A DNA stretch of 64,000 nucleotides from NCBI RefSeq assembly GCF_002165625.1, contig NZ_NGNS01000003.1, positions 186,001 through 250,000 on the forward strand, in the 5' to 3' direction. This document shows, in pieces, positions 53,519-62,880 of this stretch. The notes below the pieces were generated by a model. That model had not been told where the DNA came from and searched no databases. It saw only the letters and a list, made by a program, of their open reading frames with translations. The stretch is from Neiella marina (lineage in GTDB: Bacteria; Pseudomonadota; Gammaproteobacteria; Enterobacterales; Neiellaceae). The translations under genes were made by a program, and so were the position numbers. Position 1 is the stretch's first letter; every line of letters starts with the position of its first letter.

Positions 53519-54694
53519 TCACAGCGTCTCTTTGCTGCACTGCAAGTGACTAAACTTGTCACGTAACTCAGCACACGCGCAGCCTGCATCAGACGAGTGC
53601 GTGAGCGCATCAAAGGCCGTCCAGTACTGCCGAGTGTAGTTATCTATTTCGATCATAATCTCATGGGCAGCAGCTTTATCCTCGCTACCAATTACCTCCC
53701 ACAAACAGCAATTTCCCATATTACTGCAAGCCTGTTGTTGTGCTTCAAAAGTGACGATTTTGTCAGCCGCAGAGCCGACGATCACCACCGGAATCTTAAT
53801 TTGATCGAGGTGATTCATGACATATTCGGTGGTAGCAAACGCAGCTCTTACCCAATCAACCGTTGGACACCCTAAACCTAGGTGATGCTTGGGATTGTGA
53901 GCCAAGCTTTGTTCAACCCAGCAACTTGCCTGCGCCAGATAGTTCAAATTGTGAGAGTAAAGCAAAGCTCGCTCTGGTTTTTCAGGCATCGAAATTGTGT
54001 CATTAATAATGGCGTCGCAAGCATTTTGGTCAAGATAGCTCTTCCAAACCGGTTGCCCACCCGGCGCACAAGATTGTCCCCAGCCAGCCCAATGGAGAAA
54101 GCCGGCAAATTGCCGAGTAAGCCAATTGTTGGCACTAAGCCCCATCATAGGCGAGGAAAACTGGGCTCTGTCGAAGACATTGTGGTGTTTCTGCAAATAG
54201 CGCAAGCCAATGTTGCCTCCCATCGAATGGCCCATCAGCAGTATCATGCCCGACTGTTGTTCGGGTCTTACAATCTGATGGACAAAGGCATCCAGATCGG
54301 CAACGAAGGTATCAAAATTCTCAATATGGCCAGGCTCTGAGTGACGCAATTGGCGTTCTGACAGCCCTTGCCCTCGCCAGTCAAAGGTATAAACATCGAA
54401 CCCTTTGGCCAGCAGTTCAGTGTATGCCGGTAGGTTTTTCTCAATAAACTCGGTCCGGCCACTGACGAAGACAACAAGGCCCTGCCTAGCTTTTGTCGTG
54501 CGCCAAATACCATAGCGAATGGTCGCATCGTTGAGCTCAGTGGTAGTAAGTACTTCCGGGATCGGCGCATGCGGCGCATATTTAGCGACGTGAGTTTTGA
54601 AGCCCGCAAGCGTGCCATCATAGCCAAACGCCGTTGACGTCATCATCAATAACACGCTAATGGCGACAACAAGAGCACTAAACAAATTCTTCAT
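53519..54694 (-). CDS. Secreted alpha/beta hydrolase (lysophospholipase-like)
   Basis: This 391-residue protein has a signal peptide (cut near AFG-Y). The alpha/beta hydrolase core shows FVSGRTEFIEKNLPAYTELL, VYTFDWRGQGLSER, the nucleophile elbow MGHSMGGNIGLRYL near residue 156, and likely Asp in VIVGSAADKIVT and His in AAHEIMIE. It resembles PldB-type lysophospholipases, which are normally cytoplasmic-membrane enzymes; the exported form here is notable. Many Cys are present (SCAPGG, NACDA, SCWVE, GNCCLW, GCACAE), consistent with disulfides in the periplasm. TAGGAAA precedes the ATG. Confidence 0.78.
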   Translation of the reverse strand: MKNLFSALVVAISVLLMMTSTAFGYDGTLAGFKTHVAKYAPHAPIPEVLTTTELNDATIRYGIWRTTKARQGLVVFVSGRTEFIEKNLPAYTELLAKGFDVYTFDWRGQGLSERQLRHSEPGHIENFDTFVADLDAFVHQIVRPEQQSGMILLMGHSMGGNIGLRYLQKHHNVFDRAQFSSPMMGLSANNWLTRQFAGFLHWAGWGQSCAPGGQPVWKSYLDQNACDAIINDTISMPEKPERALLYSHNLNYLAQASCWVEQSLAHNPKHHLGLGCPTVDWVRAAFATTEYVMNHLDQIKIPVVIVGSAADKIVTFEAQQQACSNMGNCCLWEVIGSEDKAAAHEIMIEIDNYTRQYWTAFDALTHSSDAGCACAELRDKFSHLQCSKETL

Positions 54695-54733
54695 CGACAG
54701 ATTTCCTACTCACTAACAACGTTAAATAATTAA

Positions 54734-55108
54734 TCAAAGCGGTACTTGAGCAAACTCTCGGCGTTTTTGCTCACAATGAAGCTCGAAGATATGTAATTGG
54801 TGTGGGGTTAAAAACTCGTTCAGCTCTGACAGCAATTGTTGTTTCACTTGCTTCCTAAATGACTGGCCACTGACATCGATTGGCGGCAGTTGCTTGGCCC
54901 GCTCCCTGGCACGCTCAACCAGTGTGACAAAACGATTGCGCTCTGGTCCTTGTAACCCCATTTGATCGGCAACTTGATGCAAGTCTGGATGAGGAGTGGG
55001 CCAGAAATAAAGAGTCATCGCCAACGCAATCAACGACCCTATCAGTACGTAAGCTGACGATTTGATATTCATTACTCGGTTCGTTGGAACCTGATTTACC
55101 GTATCCAT
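54734..55108 (-). CDS. Hypothetical membrane-anchored protein (124 aa)
   Basis: I do not recognise it. One span near residues 19-36 (AYVLIGSLIALAMTLYFW) is followed by a periplasmic helical part rich in charged residues: ERNRFVTLVERARERAKQLPP and QVKQQLLSELNEFLTPHQLHIFELHCEQKRREF, reminiscent of Spy/CpxP-like helices but not assignable. Residue 13 (base 55072) is an equally good start. It lies 39 bases upstream of the hydrolase gene on the same strand and may be cotranscribed with it. Confidence 0.55.
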   Translation of the reverse strand: MDTVNQVPTNRVMNIKSSAYVLIGSLIALAMTLYFWPTPHPDLHQVADQMGLQGPERNRFVTLVERARERAKQLPPIDVSGQSFRKQVKQQLLSELNEFLTPHQLHIFELHCEQKRREFAQVPL

Positions 55109-55225
55109 GGTGTTGTTATTCCATTGTTGATAGAGGCCAATCTTACATAAAAGACGTTACAGCGCTACCGAGATCATCACGGATCGTTATAATGCCAGAC
55201 CTTGCTAATTGAAAATGAGCCAGCA

Positions 55226-55933
55226 GTGAACAACGTCGATCAACAAGAAATCAGCAAATTTGAGGCTTTAGCCGCTACGTGGTGGGACCCTCAGGGCCAG
55301 TCTAAGCCGTTGCATCAGATTAACCCGCTTCGTAGCCAGTTTATCGAGATACATAGCCAAGGCGTGGCAGATAAAACCCTGCTTGATGTTGGCTGTGGCG
55401 GTGGTTTGCTGTCAGAGAGTATGGCTCGTGCTGGTGCCAAAGTAACGGCAATTGATATGGCTGCGGCATCAATTCAAGTCGCTAAGTTGCATGCCTTAGA
55501 GTCGCAGCTGTCGATTAACTATCAACAACAAACCGCCGAACAACTGGCAGTTGAGCAACCTGCATCTTTCGATGTCATTACTTGTATGGAAATGTTGGAG
55601 CATGTCCCCGACCCACTATCAGTGCTCCGTGCTTGCGACAGTATGTTGAAACCCGGCGGCTGGCTGTTCCTATCAACCTTGAATCGCACCAAACGCAGCT
55701 ACTTGATGGCGATTGTTGCCGCAGAACAAGTACTAGGGTGGCTGCCGAAAGGCACTCATGAGCACAACAAATTCATTAAGCCCTCTGAGCTGCTGGCGAT
55801 GACCGATCAGCTAGGCCTCAACAGCCGAGCAATATCTGGATTTCGCTACAACCCACTGACTGATAAATTCAAACTACACGACGATGTGTCAGTGAACTAC
55901 ATGGTCGCGCTACAAAAAGCAGAGGAGCACTAA
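55226..55933 (+). CDS. ubiG: Ubiquinone biosynthesis O-methyltransferase
   Basis: UbiG (235 residues from this GTG) does the two O-methylations in ubiquinone synthesis. The SAM site LLDVGCGGGLLSESMARAGA, then VAKLHALESQL, VITCMEMLEHVPDP and FLSTLNRTKRSYLM, are almost the enteric sequence. The start is doubtful: TTG 55202 is also possible, but a TATAAT at 55188-55193 would place it at the very 5' end of the message, so I prefer the GTG. The next gene starts four bases after its stop. Confidence 0.93.
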   Translation: MNNVDQQEISKFEALAATWWDPQGQSKPLHQINPLRSQFIEIHSQGVADKTLLDVGCGGGLLSESMARAGAKVTAIDMAAASIQVAKLHALESQLSINYQQQTAEQLAVEQPASFDVITCMEMLEHVPDPLSVLRACDSMLKPGGWLFLSTLNRTKRSYLMAIVAAEQVLGWLPKGTHEHNKFIKPSELLAMTDQLGLNSRAISGFRYNPLTDKFKLHDDVSVNYMVALQKAEEH

Positions 55934-55937
55934 CGCC

Positions 55938-56588
55938 ATGGCCAACGCAGTATTGTTTGATCTTGATGGCACCCTACTCGACACAGCTCCCGATCTAGTC
56001 GCTGCGCTGAATAAGGTACTGGCCGCCATTGGCGAGCCTCAAGCGGATTACGACCACGTATGTGACTTCGCTTCACATGGTGCCATTGGGCTGTTGCGTC
56101 GAGCCTTGGGTGAACGCTTGGATGAATTTGATATTGGCCAGTTACGCCAGCAGTTTCTCGATGTTTATGCTAACGATATCGCCAGCGGTACCACCTTGTA
56201 TCCTGGCATCGAGGCGTTGCTCATCGAGTTGGACCAACGCAAGGTTCCATGGGGCATTGTCACCAACAAGCCCGGATTTCTTACCGACGCCCTGCTGCCT
56301 CACTTTCCGCAGTTTAGCCAATGCCAAGTGGTGATCAGTGGCGATACTTGCGGTGTTGCCAAGCCTCATCCATTACCGATGACCACTGCAGCGGAGAAAA
56401 TAGCCACTGCAACGGAAAACATCCTCTATATCGGCGATGCCGAGCGCGATATGGAAGCTGGAAATAAGGTCAGCATGACCACCTTATTGGCCATGTGGGG
56501 ATATATCGACAGCGCCGACCAAATTGCAGACTGGCAGGCCGATGGCATGATCGAGCATCCGACAGAGATCCTCAACTGGTTAAAATAG
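55938..56588 (+). CDS. HAD phosphatase, Gph/MupP type
   Basis: This 216-residue haloacid dehalogenase-type phosphatase starts MANAVLFDLDGTLLDTAPDL, with the nucleophile Asp in DLDGT. IVTNKP follows near residue 106, the conserved Lys is in GVAKPHPLP and the second acidic pair in YIGDAERDMEAG. The family includes phosphoglycolate phosphatase and the MurNAc-6-phosphate phosphatase MupP. In pseudomonads mupP lies next to ubiG, as here, which favours that role, but sequence alone does not decide it. The 306 bases after it hold the nrdA control region and no other gene. Confidence 0.85.
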   Translation: MANAVLFDLDGTLLDTAPDLVAALNKVLAAIGEPQADYDHVCDFASHGAIGLLRRALGERLDEFDIGQLRQQFLDVYANDIASGTTLYPGIEALLIELDQRKVPWGIVTNKPGFLTDALLPHFPQFSQCQVVISGDTCGVAKPHPLPMTTAAEKIATATENILYIGDAERDMEAGNKVSMTTLLAMWGYIDSADQIADWQADGMIEHPTEILNWLK

Positions 56589-56802
56589 CGCCAGTTTTGT
56601 CAAGTAATAAATACAGTTTTGCCGACCATTTTTTTGTTCCGTGCGGCAGATAAAAAAAATGACATAAAACAATTTTTGACGTTTTTTATTCTGGCGCATC
56701 GCAACCCCTTTTGCGCCAAGGCTTTCATCAAAATCAAGCCCCATCCGCACCAATTTGAGGCCCCAAAGCAATACACATTTTGGTGTTGAATTTGTTTCAG
56801 AA

Positions 56803-56849
56803 GCACATTATGTTGTGCTTCAAAATCAAAACAACACTAGATGTGCTTA
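56803..56849 (+). promoter_or_regulatory. Pair of NrdR-box-like sites upstream of nrdA
   Basis: GCACATTATGTTGTGC (56803-56818) and ACACTAGATGTGCTTA (56834-56849) resemble the NrdR box ACACWATATATWGTGT. Their starts are 31 bp apart, the spacing usual for paired NrdR boxes. The first is the better match. They lie 46-92 bases before the nrdA ATG, so repression of the nrdA-nrdB-yfaE unit by NrdR is likely. Confidence 0.55.
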
Positions 56850-56894
56850 ACAAATAGCCAAACGTTAAGATCACTGAGAGGCCGACTCAAATAC

Positions 56895-59165
56895 ATGGAT
56901 ACTCAACTCCTCGTCACCAAACGCAATGGTGAGCAAGAACCACTGGATCTGGAAAAAATTCATCGCGTCATTACCTGGGCTGCAGAAGGACTCGACAAAG
57001 TGTCGGTATCTCAGGTTGAACTCAAATCTCAAATTCAGTTCTACGAGGGGATCAAAACCGGCGACATTCATGAAACCATGATCAAAGCGGCCGCCGATCT
57101 GATTTCAACATCAGCGCCGGACTATCAATACCTTGCGGCACGTCTAGCCATTTTCCATCTGCGCAAACAAGCCTACGGTCAGTATGAGCCACCAGCGCTT
57201 TTTGATCATGTTAAGGGCATGGTTGAAACCGGTCGCTACGACAGCCATTTGCTCGAAGATTACAGTGAAGATGAATTCCACGAGATGTCACTGTTCATCG
57301 ATCATCAACGCGATTTGACCTTTAGCTACGCTGCCGTGAAGCAGCTCGAAGGCAAATACTTGGTGCAGGATCGCGTTAGCAAGCAGATCTATGAAAGCCC
57401 CCAGTTTCTTTACATTCTAGTGGCAGCTTGCCTATTCGCCCACTACCCCAAGACAACGCGATTGGATTATGTGCGTCGCTTTTACGATGCGATTTCAACA
57501 TTCCGTATTTCGCTGCCAACGCCAATCATGGCCGGCGTTCGCACCCCAACCCGTCAATTCAGCTCATGTGTATTGATTGAGTGTGGCGACAGCCTTGATT
57601 CGATCAACGCCACCTCCAGCGCCATTGTCAAATATGTCTCGCAGCGCGCAGGTATCGGTATTAATGCTGGCCGTATTCGCGCCGTTGGTAGCCCTATTCG
57701 CGGCGGTGAAGCATTCCACACTGGCTGTGTTCCCTTCTTTAAGCATTTCCAAACAGCAGTGAAATGTTGTTCGCAAGGCGGTGTTCGTGGTGGTGCAGCA
57801 ACCCTGTTCTACCCGATGTGGCACCTCGAAGTAGAAGACCTACTTGTGCTGAAGAACAACCGTGGTGTTGAAGAAAACCGGGTTCGTCACCTTGATTATG
57901 GTGTGCAAATGAACCGCACTATGTATCAACGCTTGTTGCAAGGCGGCAACATCACCTTGTTTAGCCCGTCTGACGTACCCGGCTTGTACGACGCGTTCTT
58001 TGAAGATCAGGAAAAATTCGAGCAGCTGTATGTTAAATATGAAGCTGACGAGTCGATCCGCAAGAAAACCATTAAGGCCGTCGAGTTGTTCACTCTGTTC
58101 GCTCAAGAGCGCGCCAACACCGGTCGTATCTATCTGCAAAACGTCGATCACTGCAACACTCATAGCCCGTTCAACCCAGAATATGCGCCGGTTCGTCAAT
58201 CAAACTTGTGCTTGGAAATCGCGCTGCCAACCAAACCGCTGAAAAGCTTTGACGATGACGAAGGCGAAATTGCGCTATGTACCCTCAGTGCATTCAATCT
58301 TGGAGCAATTCAATCACTCGATGAATTGGACGGTTTAGCGGATCTAGCGGTGCGGGCACTTGATAGCTTATTGGACTACCAAGACTACCCGGTCAAAGCC
58401 GCATTTAACGCCACTATGGGTCGTCGTACCTTGGGTATTGGTGTGATCAACTACGCCTACTATCTTGCCAAAAATGGCGTCAAATACTCCGATGGCAGTG
58501 CCAATGGCCTGACCCACAAGACCTTTGAGGCAATCCAATATTACTTGCTCAAAGCGTCGAACCAATTGGCCAAAGAACAAGGTGCCTGTCCGAAGTTTAA
58601 TGAGACGACTTACTCACAGGGCAAGCTGCCGATTGATACGTACAAGAAAGATTTGGATGCCGTGTGTGATGAAGCGCTGCATTTGGATTGGGAAGGCTTA
58701 CGTGCCAGCATCGTTGAGCACGGCCTGCGCAACTCGACGCTGAGTGCTCTGATGCCATCAGAAACCAGCTCGCAGATTTCCAATGCAACCAATGGCATTG
58801 AGCCGCCGCGAGCACACGTTAGCGTCAAACAAAGTAAAGACGGCATCCTCAAGCAAGTTGTACCTGAGTTCGAAACACTCAAGGACAACTATGAGTTGCT
58901 GTGGCAAATGGGCGGCAACGATGGTTACCTGCAATTAGTGGGTATCATGCAGAAATTTATCGACCAAACGATTTCTGCCAACACCAATTACGACCCAGCG
59001 ATGTTCCCAGATGGCAAAGTGCCAATGAAATTATTGCTCAAAGATCTTCTAACAACGTATAAGTTGGGGATCAAGACCTTGTACTATCACAACACCCGTG
59101 ATGGTGCGGCCGATGCGCAAGAGCCTGAAGATGATGGCTGCGCCGGTGGTGCTTGTAAGATCTAA
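56895..59165 (+). CDS. nrdA: Class Ia ribonucleoside-diphosphate reductase, alpha subunit
   Basis: NrdA (756 residues; E. coli 761) reduces ribonucleoside diphosphates to deoxy forms. The N-terminal ATP-cone regulatory domain is VTKRNGEQEPLDLEKIHRVI. The active-site parts are RQFSSCVLIECGDS with one redox Cys, NLCLEIALPTKP with the radical Cys, TLSAFNLGAI, and a C-terminal CAGGACKI Cys pair that shuttles electrons. The frame opens 54 bases earlier, but this ATG gives the standard start MDTQLLVTKRNG. It is first in nrdA-nrdB-yfaE. Confidence 0.96.
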   Translation: MDTQLLVTKRNGEQEPLDLEKIHRVITWAAEGLDKVSVSQVELKSQIQFYEGIKTGDIHETMIKAAADLISTSAPDYQYLAARLAIFHLRKQAYGQYEPPALFDHVKGMVETGRYDSHLLEDYSEDEFHEMSLFIDHQRDLTFSYAAVKQLEGKYLVQDRVSKQIYESPQFLYILVAACLFAHYPKTTRLDYVRRFYDAISTFRISLPTPIMAGVRTPTRQFSSCVLIECGDSLDSINATSSAIVKYVSQRAGIGINAGRIRAVGSPIRGGEAFHTGCVPFFKHFQTAVKCCSQGGVRGGAATLFYPMWHLEVEDLLVLKNNRGVEENRVRHLDYGVQMNRTMYQRLLQGGNITLFSPSDVPGLYDAFFEDQEKFEQLYVKYEADESIRKKTIKAVELFTLFAQERANTGRIYLQNVDHCNTHSPFNPEYAPVRQSNLCLEIALPTKPLKSFDDDEGEIALCTLSAFNLGAIQSLDELDGLADLAVRALDSLLDYQDYPVKAAFNATMGRRTLGIGVINYAYYLAKNGVKYSDGSANGLTHKTFEAIQYYLLKASNQLAKEQGACPKFNETTYSQGKLPIDTYKKDLDAVCDEALHLDWEGLRASIVEHGLRNSTLSALMPSETSSQISNATNGIEPPRAHVSVKQSKDGILKQVVPEFETLKDNYELLWQMGGNDGYLQLVGIMQKFIDQTISANTNYDPAMFPDGKVPMKLLLKDLLTTYKLGIKTLYYHNTRDGAADAQEPEDDGCAGGACKI

Positions 59166-59171
59166 TGTTAC

Positions 59172-59209
59172 GGCGGCTCTACAGCGATATGAGTCGCCAT
59201 CGTTTTTTT
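59172..59209 (+). terminator. Terminator-like hairpin between nrdA and nrdB
   Basis: GGCGGCTC / GAGTCGCC (59172-59179 and 59191-59198) has one mismatch and an 11-base loop; after four bases comes a run of seven T residues. It could lower read-through into nrdB, or protect the nrdA 3' end. The spacing of stem and T run is not ideal. Confidence 0.4.
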
Positions 59210-59240
59210 ATTTGTTTTTGATTGTGAGAGTTTCCGTTTG

Positions 59241-60374
59241 ATGAAGTACACCACGTTTAGCCGTGAACAAAATGACGCGTTAAAAGAGCCAATGTTTTTT
59301 GGCAACCCGGTCAATGTGTCGCGTTATGATCAGCAAAAGTACCCCATCTTCGAGCAGCTCATTGAAAAGCAATTGAGCTTTTTCTGGCGCCCAGAAGAAG
59401 TGGATGTCAGTAAAGATCGCATTGACTATCAGGCGCTGCCCGCTCATGAGCAACACATTTTTATCAGCAATCTGAAATACCAGACCTTGCTTGATTCCAT
59501 TCAAGGTCGCTCACCAAATGTGGCGTTGTTGCCGCTGGTATCGATTCCTGAGCTGGAAACTTGGATTGAAACTTGGGCTTTCAGTGAGACTATTCACAGC
59601 CGCAGTTACACCCACATCATCCGTAACATCGTCAAAGATCCAGCGACCATCTTTGATGACATTGTGTTGAACGACGAAATCCTCAAGCGCGCTGAAGATA
59701 TCAGCCGTTACTATGACGATTTGATTGAGGCAACTCGCCAATATCAGGAATATGGCGAAGGTCAGCACACGTTGCCATCAGGCGACACCATTAACATCAG
59801 TTTGCGATCAGTAAAGCGCAAGCTCTACATGTGTTTGATGTCGGTGAACGTGTTGGAAGCCATTCGTTTCTATGTCAGCTTTGCTTGTAGCTTCGCCTTT
59901 GCAGAGCGCGAGTTAATGGAAGGTAATGCCAAAATCATTCGCTTGATTGCTCGCGATGAAGCCCTACACCTGACGTCAACACAACACATGCTCAACATCA
60001 TGGCATCTGGTGAAGACGATCCAGAAATGGCTGAGATTGCTATCGAATGTCATGCTGAGGCAACAGAGCTGTTCCGCTTTGCCGCTGAACAAGAAAAGGA
60101 TTGGGCCCGTTACTTGTTCAAAGATGGCTCAATGATCGGCCTCAATGAGACCATTTTGTGTCAGTACGTTGAGTACATTACCAATGTGCGGATGCAAGCC
60201 GTTGGCTTACCAAAAGCCTTCGAAACGAGCGAGAATCCGATTCCTTGGATCAATACTTGGTTAGCCTCAGATTCAGTACAAGTAGCACCACAAGAAGTTG
60301 AAGTAAGTTCTTATCTGGTCGGTCAAATCGACAACTCGGTTGATGTTGACGACTTATCTGAATTTAGCCTGTGA
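59241..60374 (+). CDS. nrdB: Class Ia ribonucleoside-diphosphate reductase, beta subunit
   Basis: NrdB (377 residues; E. coli 376) holds the diiron-tyrosyl radical cofactor. Visible are [36 protein letters not shown] with the Glu and His ligands, [25 protein letters not shown] with further ligands, and the C-terminal tail [11 protein letters not shown] that docks on NrdA. A TTG one codon before the ATG is not needed. It lies 75 bases after nrdA and overlaps yfaE by four bases. Confidence 0.96.
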   Translation: MKYTTFSREQNDALKEPMFFGNPVNVSRYDQQKYPIFEQLIEKQLSFFWRPEEVDVSKDRIDYQALPAHEQHIFISNLKYQTLLDSIQGRSPNVALLPLVSIPELETWIETWAFSETIHSRSYTHIIRNIVKDPATIFDDIVLNDEILKRAEDISRYYDDLIEATRQYQEYGEGQHTLPSGDTINISLRSVKRKLYMCLMSVNVLEAIRFYVSFACSFAFAERELMEGNAKIIRLIARDEALHLTSTQHMLNIMASGEDDPEMAEIAIECHAEATELFRFAAEQEKDWARYLFKDGSMIGLNETILCQYVEYITNVRMQAVGLPKAFETSENPIPWINTWLASDSVQVAPQEVEVSSYLVGQIDNSVDVDDLSEFSL

Positions 60375-60652
60375 CAGATAAGGCAGATGGCAAACGGCCT
60401 TGGGTTTTTATTCAAGGCCAGCAAGCGTTTCAATTTGACTCACAGCAACATGATAGCTTGCTCGAAGCGATGGAAGCGCACAAAGTGCCTGTTCATTACG
60501 AATGCCGCAGCGGCTACTGCGGCGCTTGTCGTACCATGACACTAGACGGTCAGGTTGAATACCAGCACCAACCCATCGCCTTCATTCGTAAAGGCGAAAT
60601 CCTGCCGTGCTGCTGCACGCCAACCACAGATATCACCTTAGTTCGCGATTAA
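60371..60652 (+). CDS. yfaE: [2Fe-2S] ferredoxin YfaE
   Basis: YfaE (93 residues) is a plant-type [2Fe-2S] ferredoxin that helps to keep and rebuild the NrdB radical cofactor. The cluster ligands are in [15 protein letters not shown] (three Cys), with the fourth among the Cys of [12 protein letters not shown]. The start is GTG and overlaps the nrdB stop by four bases (GTGA), showing translational coupling. This nrdA-nrdB-yfaE order is the same as in E. coli. Confidence 0.94.
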   Translation: MTDKADGKRPWVFIQGQQAFQFDSQQHDSLLEAMEAHKVPVHYECRSGYCGACRTMTLDGQVEYQHQPIAFIRKGEILPCCCTPTTDITLVRD

Positions 60653-60692
60653 CACCAACTCACCTCTACATGGGTGGTGTCGTTTTCGGCGA

Positions 60693-62759
60693 CTATATTT
60701 GCCACGCCAACGCAATATAGGCCGACCGAGATTGTCCCGGAAAATAGCGATCACCACTAAACGACGTGTAATCAGCTCGTTCGGCATAGCGTTCGTCGAG
60801 TAGGTTAAACACATTCAAAGACAAGGTTAGATTATGCCATTGCCATGATGTGTAGAGATTAACCAACTCATGACCATGGTAGCGATGAAGGTTTTCTGCA
60901 TCGGTGAAGTAAGAGCCTTGATATTGGTATTCAAGCTCAATACGGCCTTGTTCGTTGAATTGATAGCCCAGTTGTGCATTGCCAAAGTGGCGCGGCGCCG
61001 AATCGACATCGTTATTGTATAAATCAATGCCATTGATGATGCGATGGTGACGATATCGATGGCGGGCCAAATTAGCCGCCAGCCGAAAATCCCAGTCGTC
61101 AGCCAATAGGTAGTGCAGCAATAATTCGGCTCCGTGGCTTAACGTTTTACCGTCTGCGACATTAAAAAAATCTGAATCACGATAAATCACATTGGACTTT
61201 TCGGCCACATAAGTCACCAGCTCTACGGCCAACCGCTGGCCTTGGTAGCTATAGCCGAGTTGAGCAGAAATTTGTTCTTCAGAATCCAACTCTGCAATGG
61301 CCTGCTCGCGTTGCAACCGATACAGTTCTGTCGCTTGCGGTGGTCGAAAAGCGTGCGAGATATTGGCAAATAGCTCCACTTGCCCATTCAATTGGTAAAC
61401 GGCGCTGAACTTTGGCGATAAATTAGTGAAGCGATTGCGATCATCACTCGGTCGGCTGTAGCGACAGCCGCCAAAGCCACATTCGCTGCCGTCTTCCTTC
61501 ACTCGACCATCAAGCATGCGGTTGTCATAGTCATACACCATTCGCTCAAGCCTAGCGCCCAGCGCCAGTGTCAAATAGTCAGATGCTTGCCATGACCAAT
61601 TGGTGAAGCCAGCGATTTGAATCGCGTCGACTCGATAATCGTATTGTTTCCCTGCCGGTATGGTTTGCTGGAGGAACTCAGAACCTTGAGTGGGCTCGGC
61701 TTGAGTCTGCTTGAGCGTGCCACGGGTCAGCTCGACATCTACCCCTGCGCTCCATTCCACTGCGCTGCTCAGTTGCGCTAGGTAGGCGCTTTGCATGCCG
61801 ACACTATAGTGACGATTTTTCTCAATTGGGGTGCCAGGCAAAAAGTGCTGTAATAACCGCATATCGGCAAATCGTAAATAAGGTGTCAGAGTCCAAACTG
61901 AATTGTGCCGATCGACCGTAGAAAATTGACTGGCAAAGCGGATTGACTGGGCGTCTCTAAACGCATCAGGGGTGGGGTTAGATTTGCTTGTACGTTTCGA
62001 TTTGAAAGCATCATAGCCAGTGATATAGCCGGCAGTATCTTGATCCAAGTTGCTAGCACTTAGGGTCGAAACATTGTCCCAATCACCAAAATCACTGTGA
62101 TACTTGAGGTTGATTTTCTGTTGATCATAGCCAGAACTTTGGCGATAACCGCCGTCAGACGTGACCACCGCATCGAGCCGCAACGGGTATTCACCACCAC
62201 CGTCAGCCGCATATACTGCGCGTTTAAAGTCATAAGCGCCATATTCTAAACGAACGGACTGTTCGGGCTCGGCTGCAATGGCCGGCGTGATCACGTTAAT
62301 AACGCCATTGATGGCATTGGCGCCATACAACACCGAGTCAGCGCCGCGCATCACATCAATGCGCTCGGCAAATTCTGTTGGAGCTTCAAACAGTTCATTG
62401 ATATTACAGAAGCCAGCGGCTCGCAGCGGTATGCCATCGACTGCAGATAAAATACTGCCACAGGCCCCTGCACCGGTTAGCACTGGAGAGCGGACCGCTG
62501 GTAAATACTCCTGACCATTGCCACGAGCCAAGTTGACACCAGGCAGCCGGTTGAGTGATTGTTGAATGTGTTGGTGTTTGACGAGAGATAACACCTCGTT
62601 ACCTAGCTCGAGCTTGCGAACGCCACTTTGATTTTGTAGCACCACATCGCGATGGCCATGGACGGTGATCACTTCGACTTTATCTGTTGATTCCGCCGCC
62701 TGAGCAACTGCCGCCATCATGACCACTAATGACAAAACCACTGGTTTAATTACACCCAT
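60693..62759 (-). CDS. TonB-dependent outer-membrane receptor
   Basis: This 688-residue receptor has a signal peptide (MGVIKPVVLSLVVMMAAVAQ), a TonB box near DKVEVITVHG, a plug domain with LNRLPGVNLARG and IDVMRGADSVLYGANAINGVINVIT, and a barrel of about 22 strands ending in the typical aromatic-rich C-terminus YIALAWQI. A Cys pair in the plug (GACGS and GFCNIN) and another in ECGFGGCRYS are visible. It imports a large substrate across the outer membrane; heme, siderophore, vitamin B12 or a metal complex are all possible. TAGGAG precedes this ATG. It is a single gene, convergent with yfaE. No clear Fur box was seen. Confidence 0.9.
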   Translation of the reverse strand: MGVIKPVVLSLVVMMAAVAQAAESTDKVEVITVHGHRDVVLQNQSGVRKLELGNEVLSLVKHQHIQQSLNRLPGVNLARGNGQEYLPAVRSPVLTGAGACGSILSAVDGIPLRAAGFCNINELFEAPTEFAERIDVMRGADSVLYGANAINGVINVITPAIAAEPEQSVRLEYGAYDFKRAVYAADGGGEYPLRLDAVVTSDGGYRQSSGYDQQKINLKYHSDFGDWDNVSTLSASNLDQDTAGYITGYDAFKSKRTSKSNPTPDAFRDAQSIRFASQFSTVDRHNSVWTLTPYLRFADMRLLQHFLPGTPIEKNRHYSVGMQSAYLAQLSSAVEWSAGVDVELTRGTLKQTQAEPTQGSEFLQQTIPAGKQYDYRVDAIQIAGFTNWSWQASDYLTLALGARLERMVYDYDNRMLDGRVKEDGSECGFGGCRYSRPSDDRNRFTNLSPKFSAVYQLNGQVELFANISHAFRPPQATELYRLQREQAIAELDSEEQISAQLGYSYQGQRLAVELVTYVAEKSNVIYRDSDFFNVADGKTLSHGAELLLHYLLADDWDFRLAANLARHRYRHHRIINGIDLYNNDVDSAPRHFGNAQLGYQFNEQGRIELEYQYQGSYFTDAENLHRYHGHELVNLYTSWQWHNLTLSLNVFNLLDERYAERADYTSFSGDRYFPGQSRSAYIALAWQI

Positions 62760-62880
62760 TGTTACTCCTAATGGACCCAATTATCACTGTCCCTTTGACT
62801 GCTTTCAGGCCTTATACGGCGGTAAAATCAATTAGATTCAATGGGTTTAACAACTGAATGACTCGATGGAACTGTGCGAG

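Noticed and set aside
62760-62880. Fur box ahead of the TonB-dependent receptor
   Set aside because: AT-rich stretches exist, but none resembles GATAATGATAATCATTATC well enough to claim.
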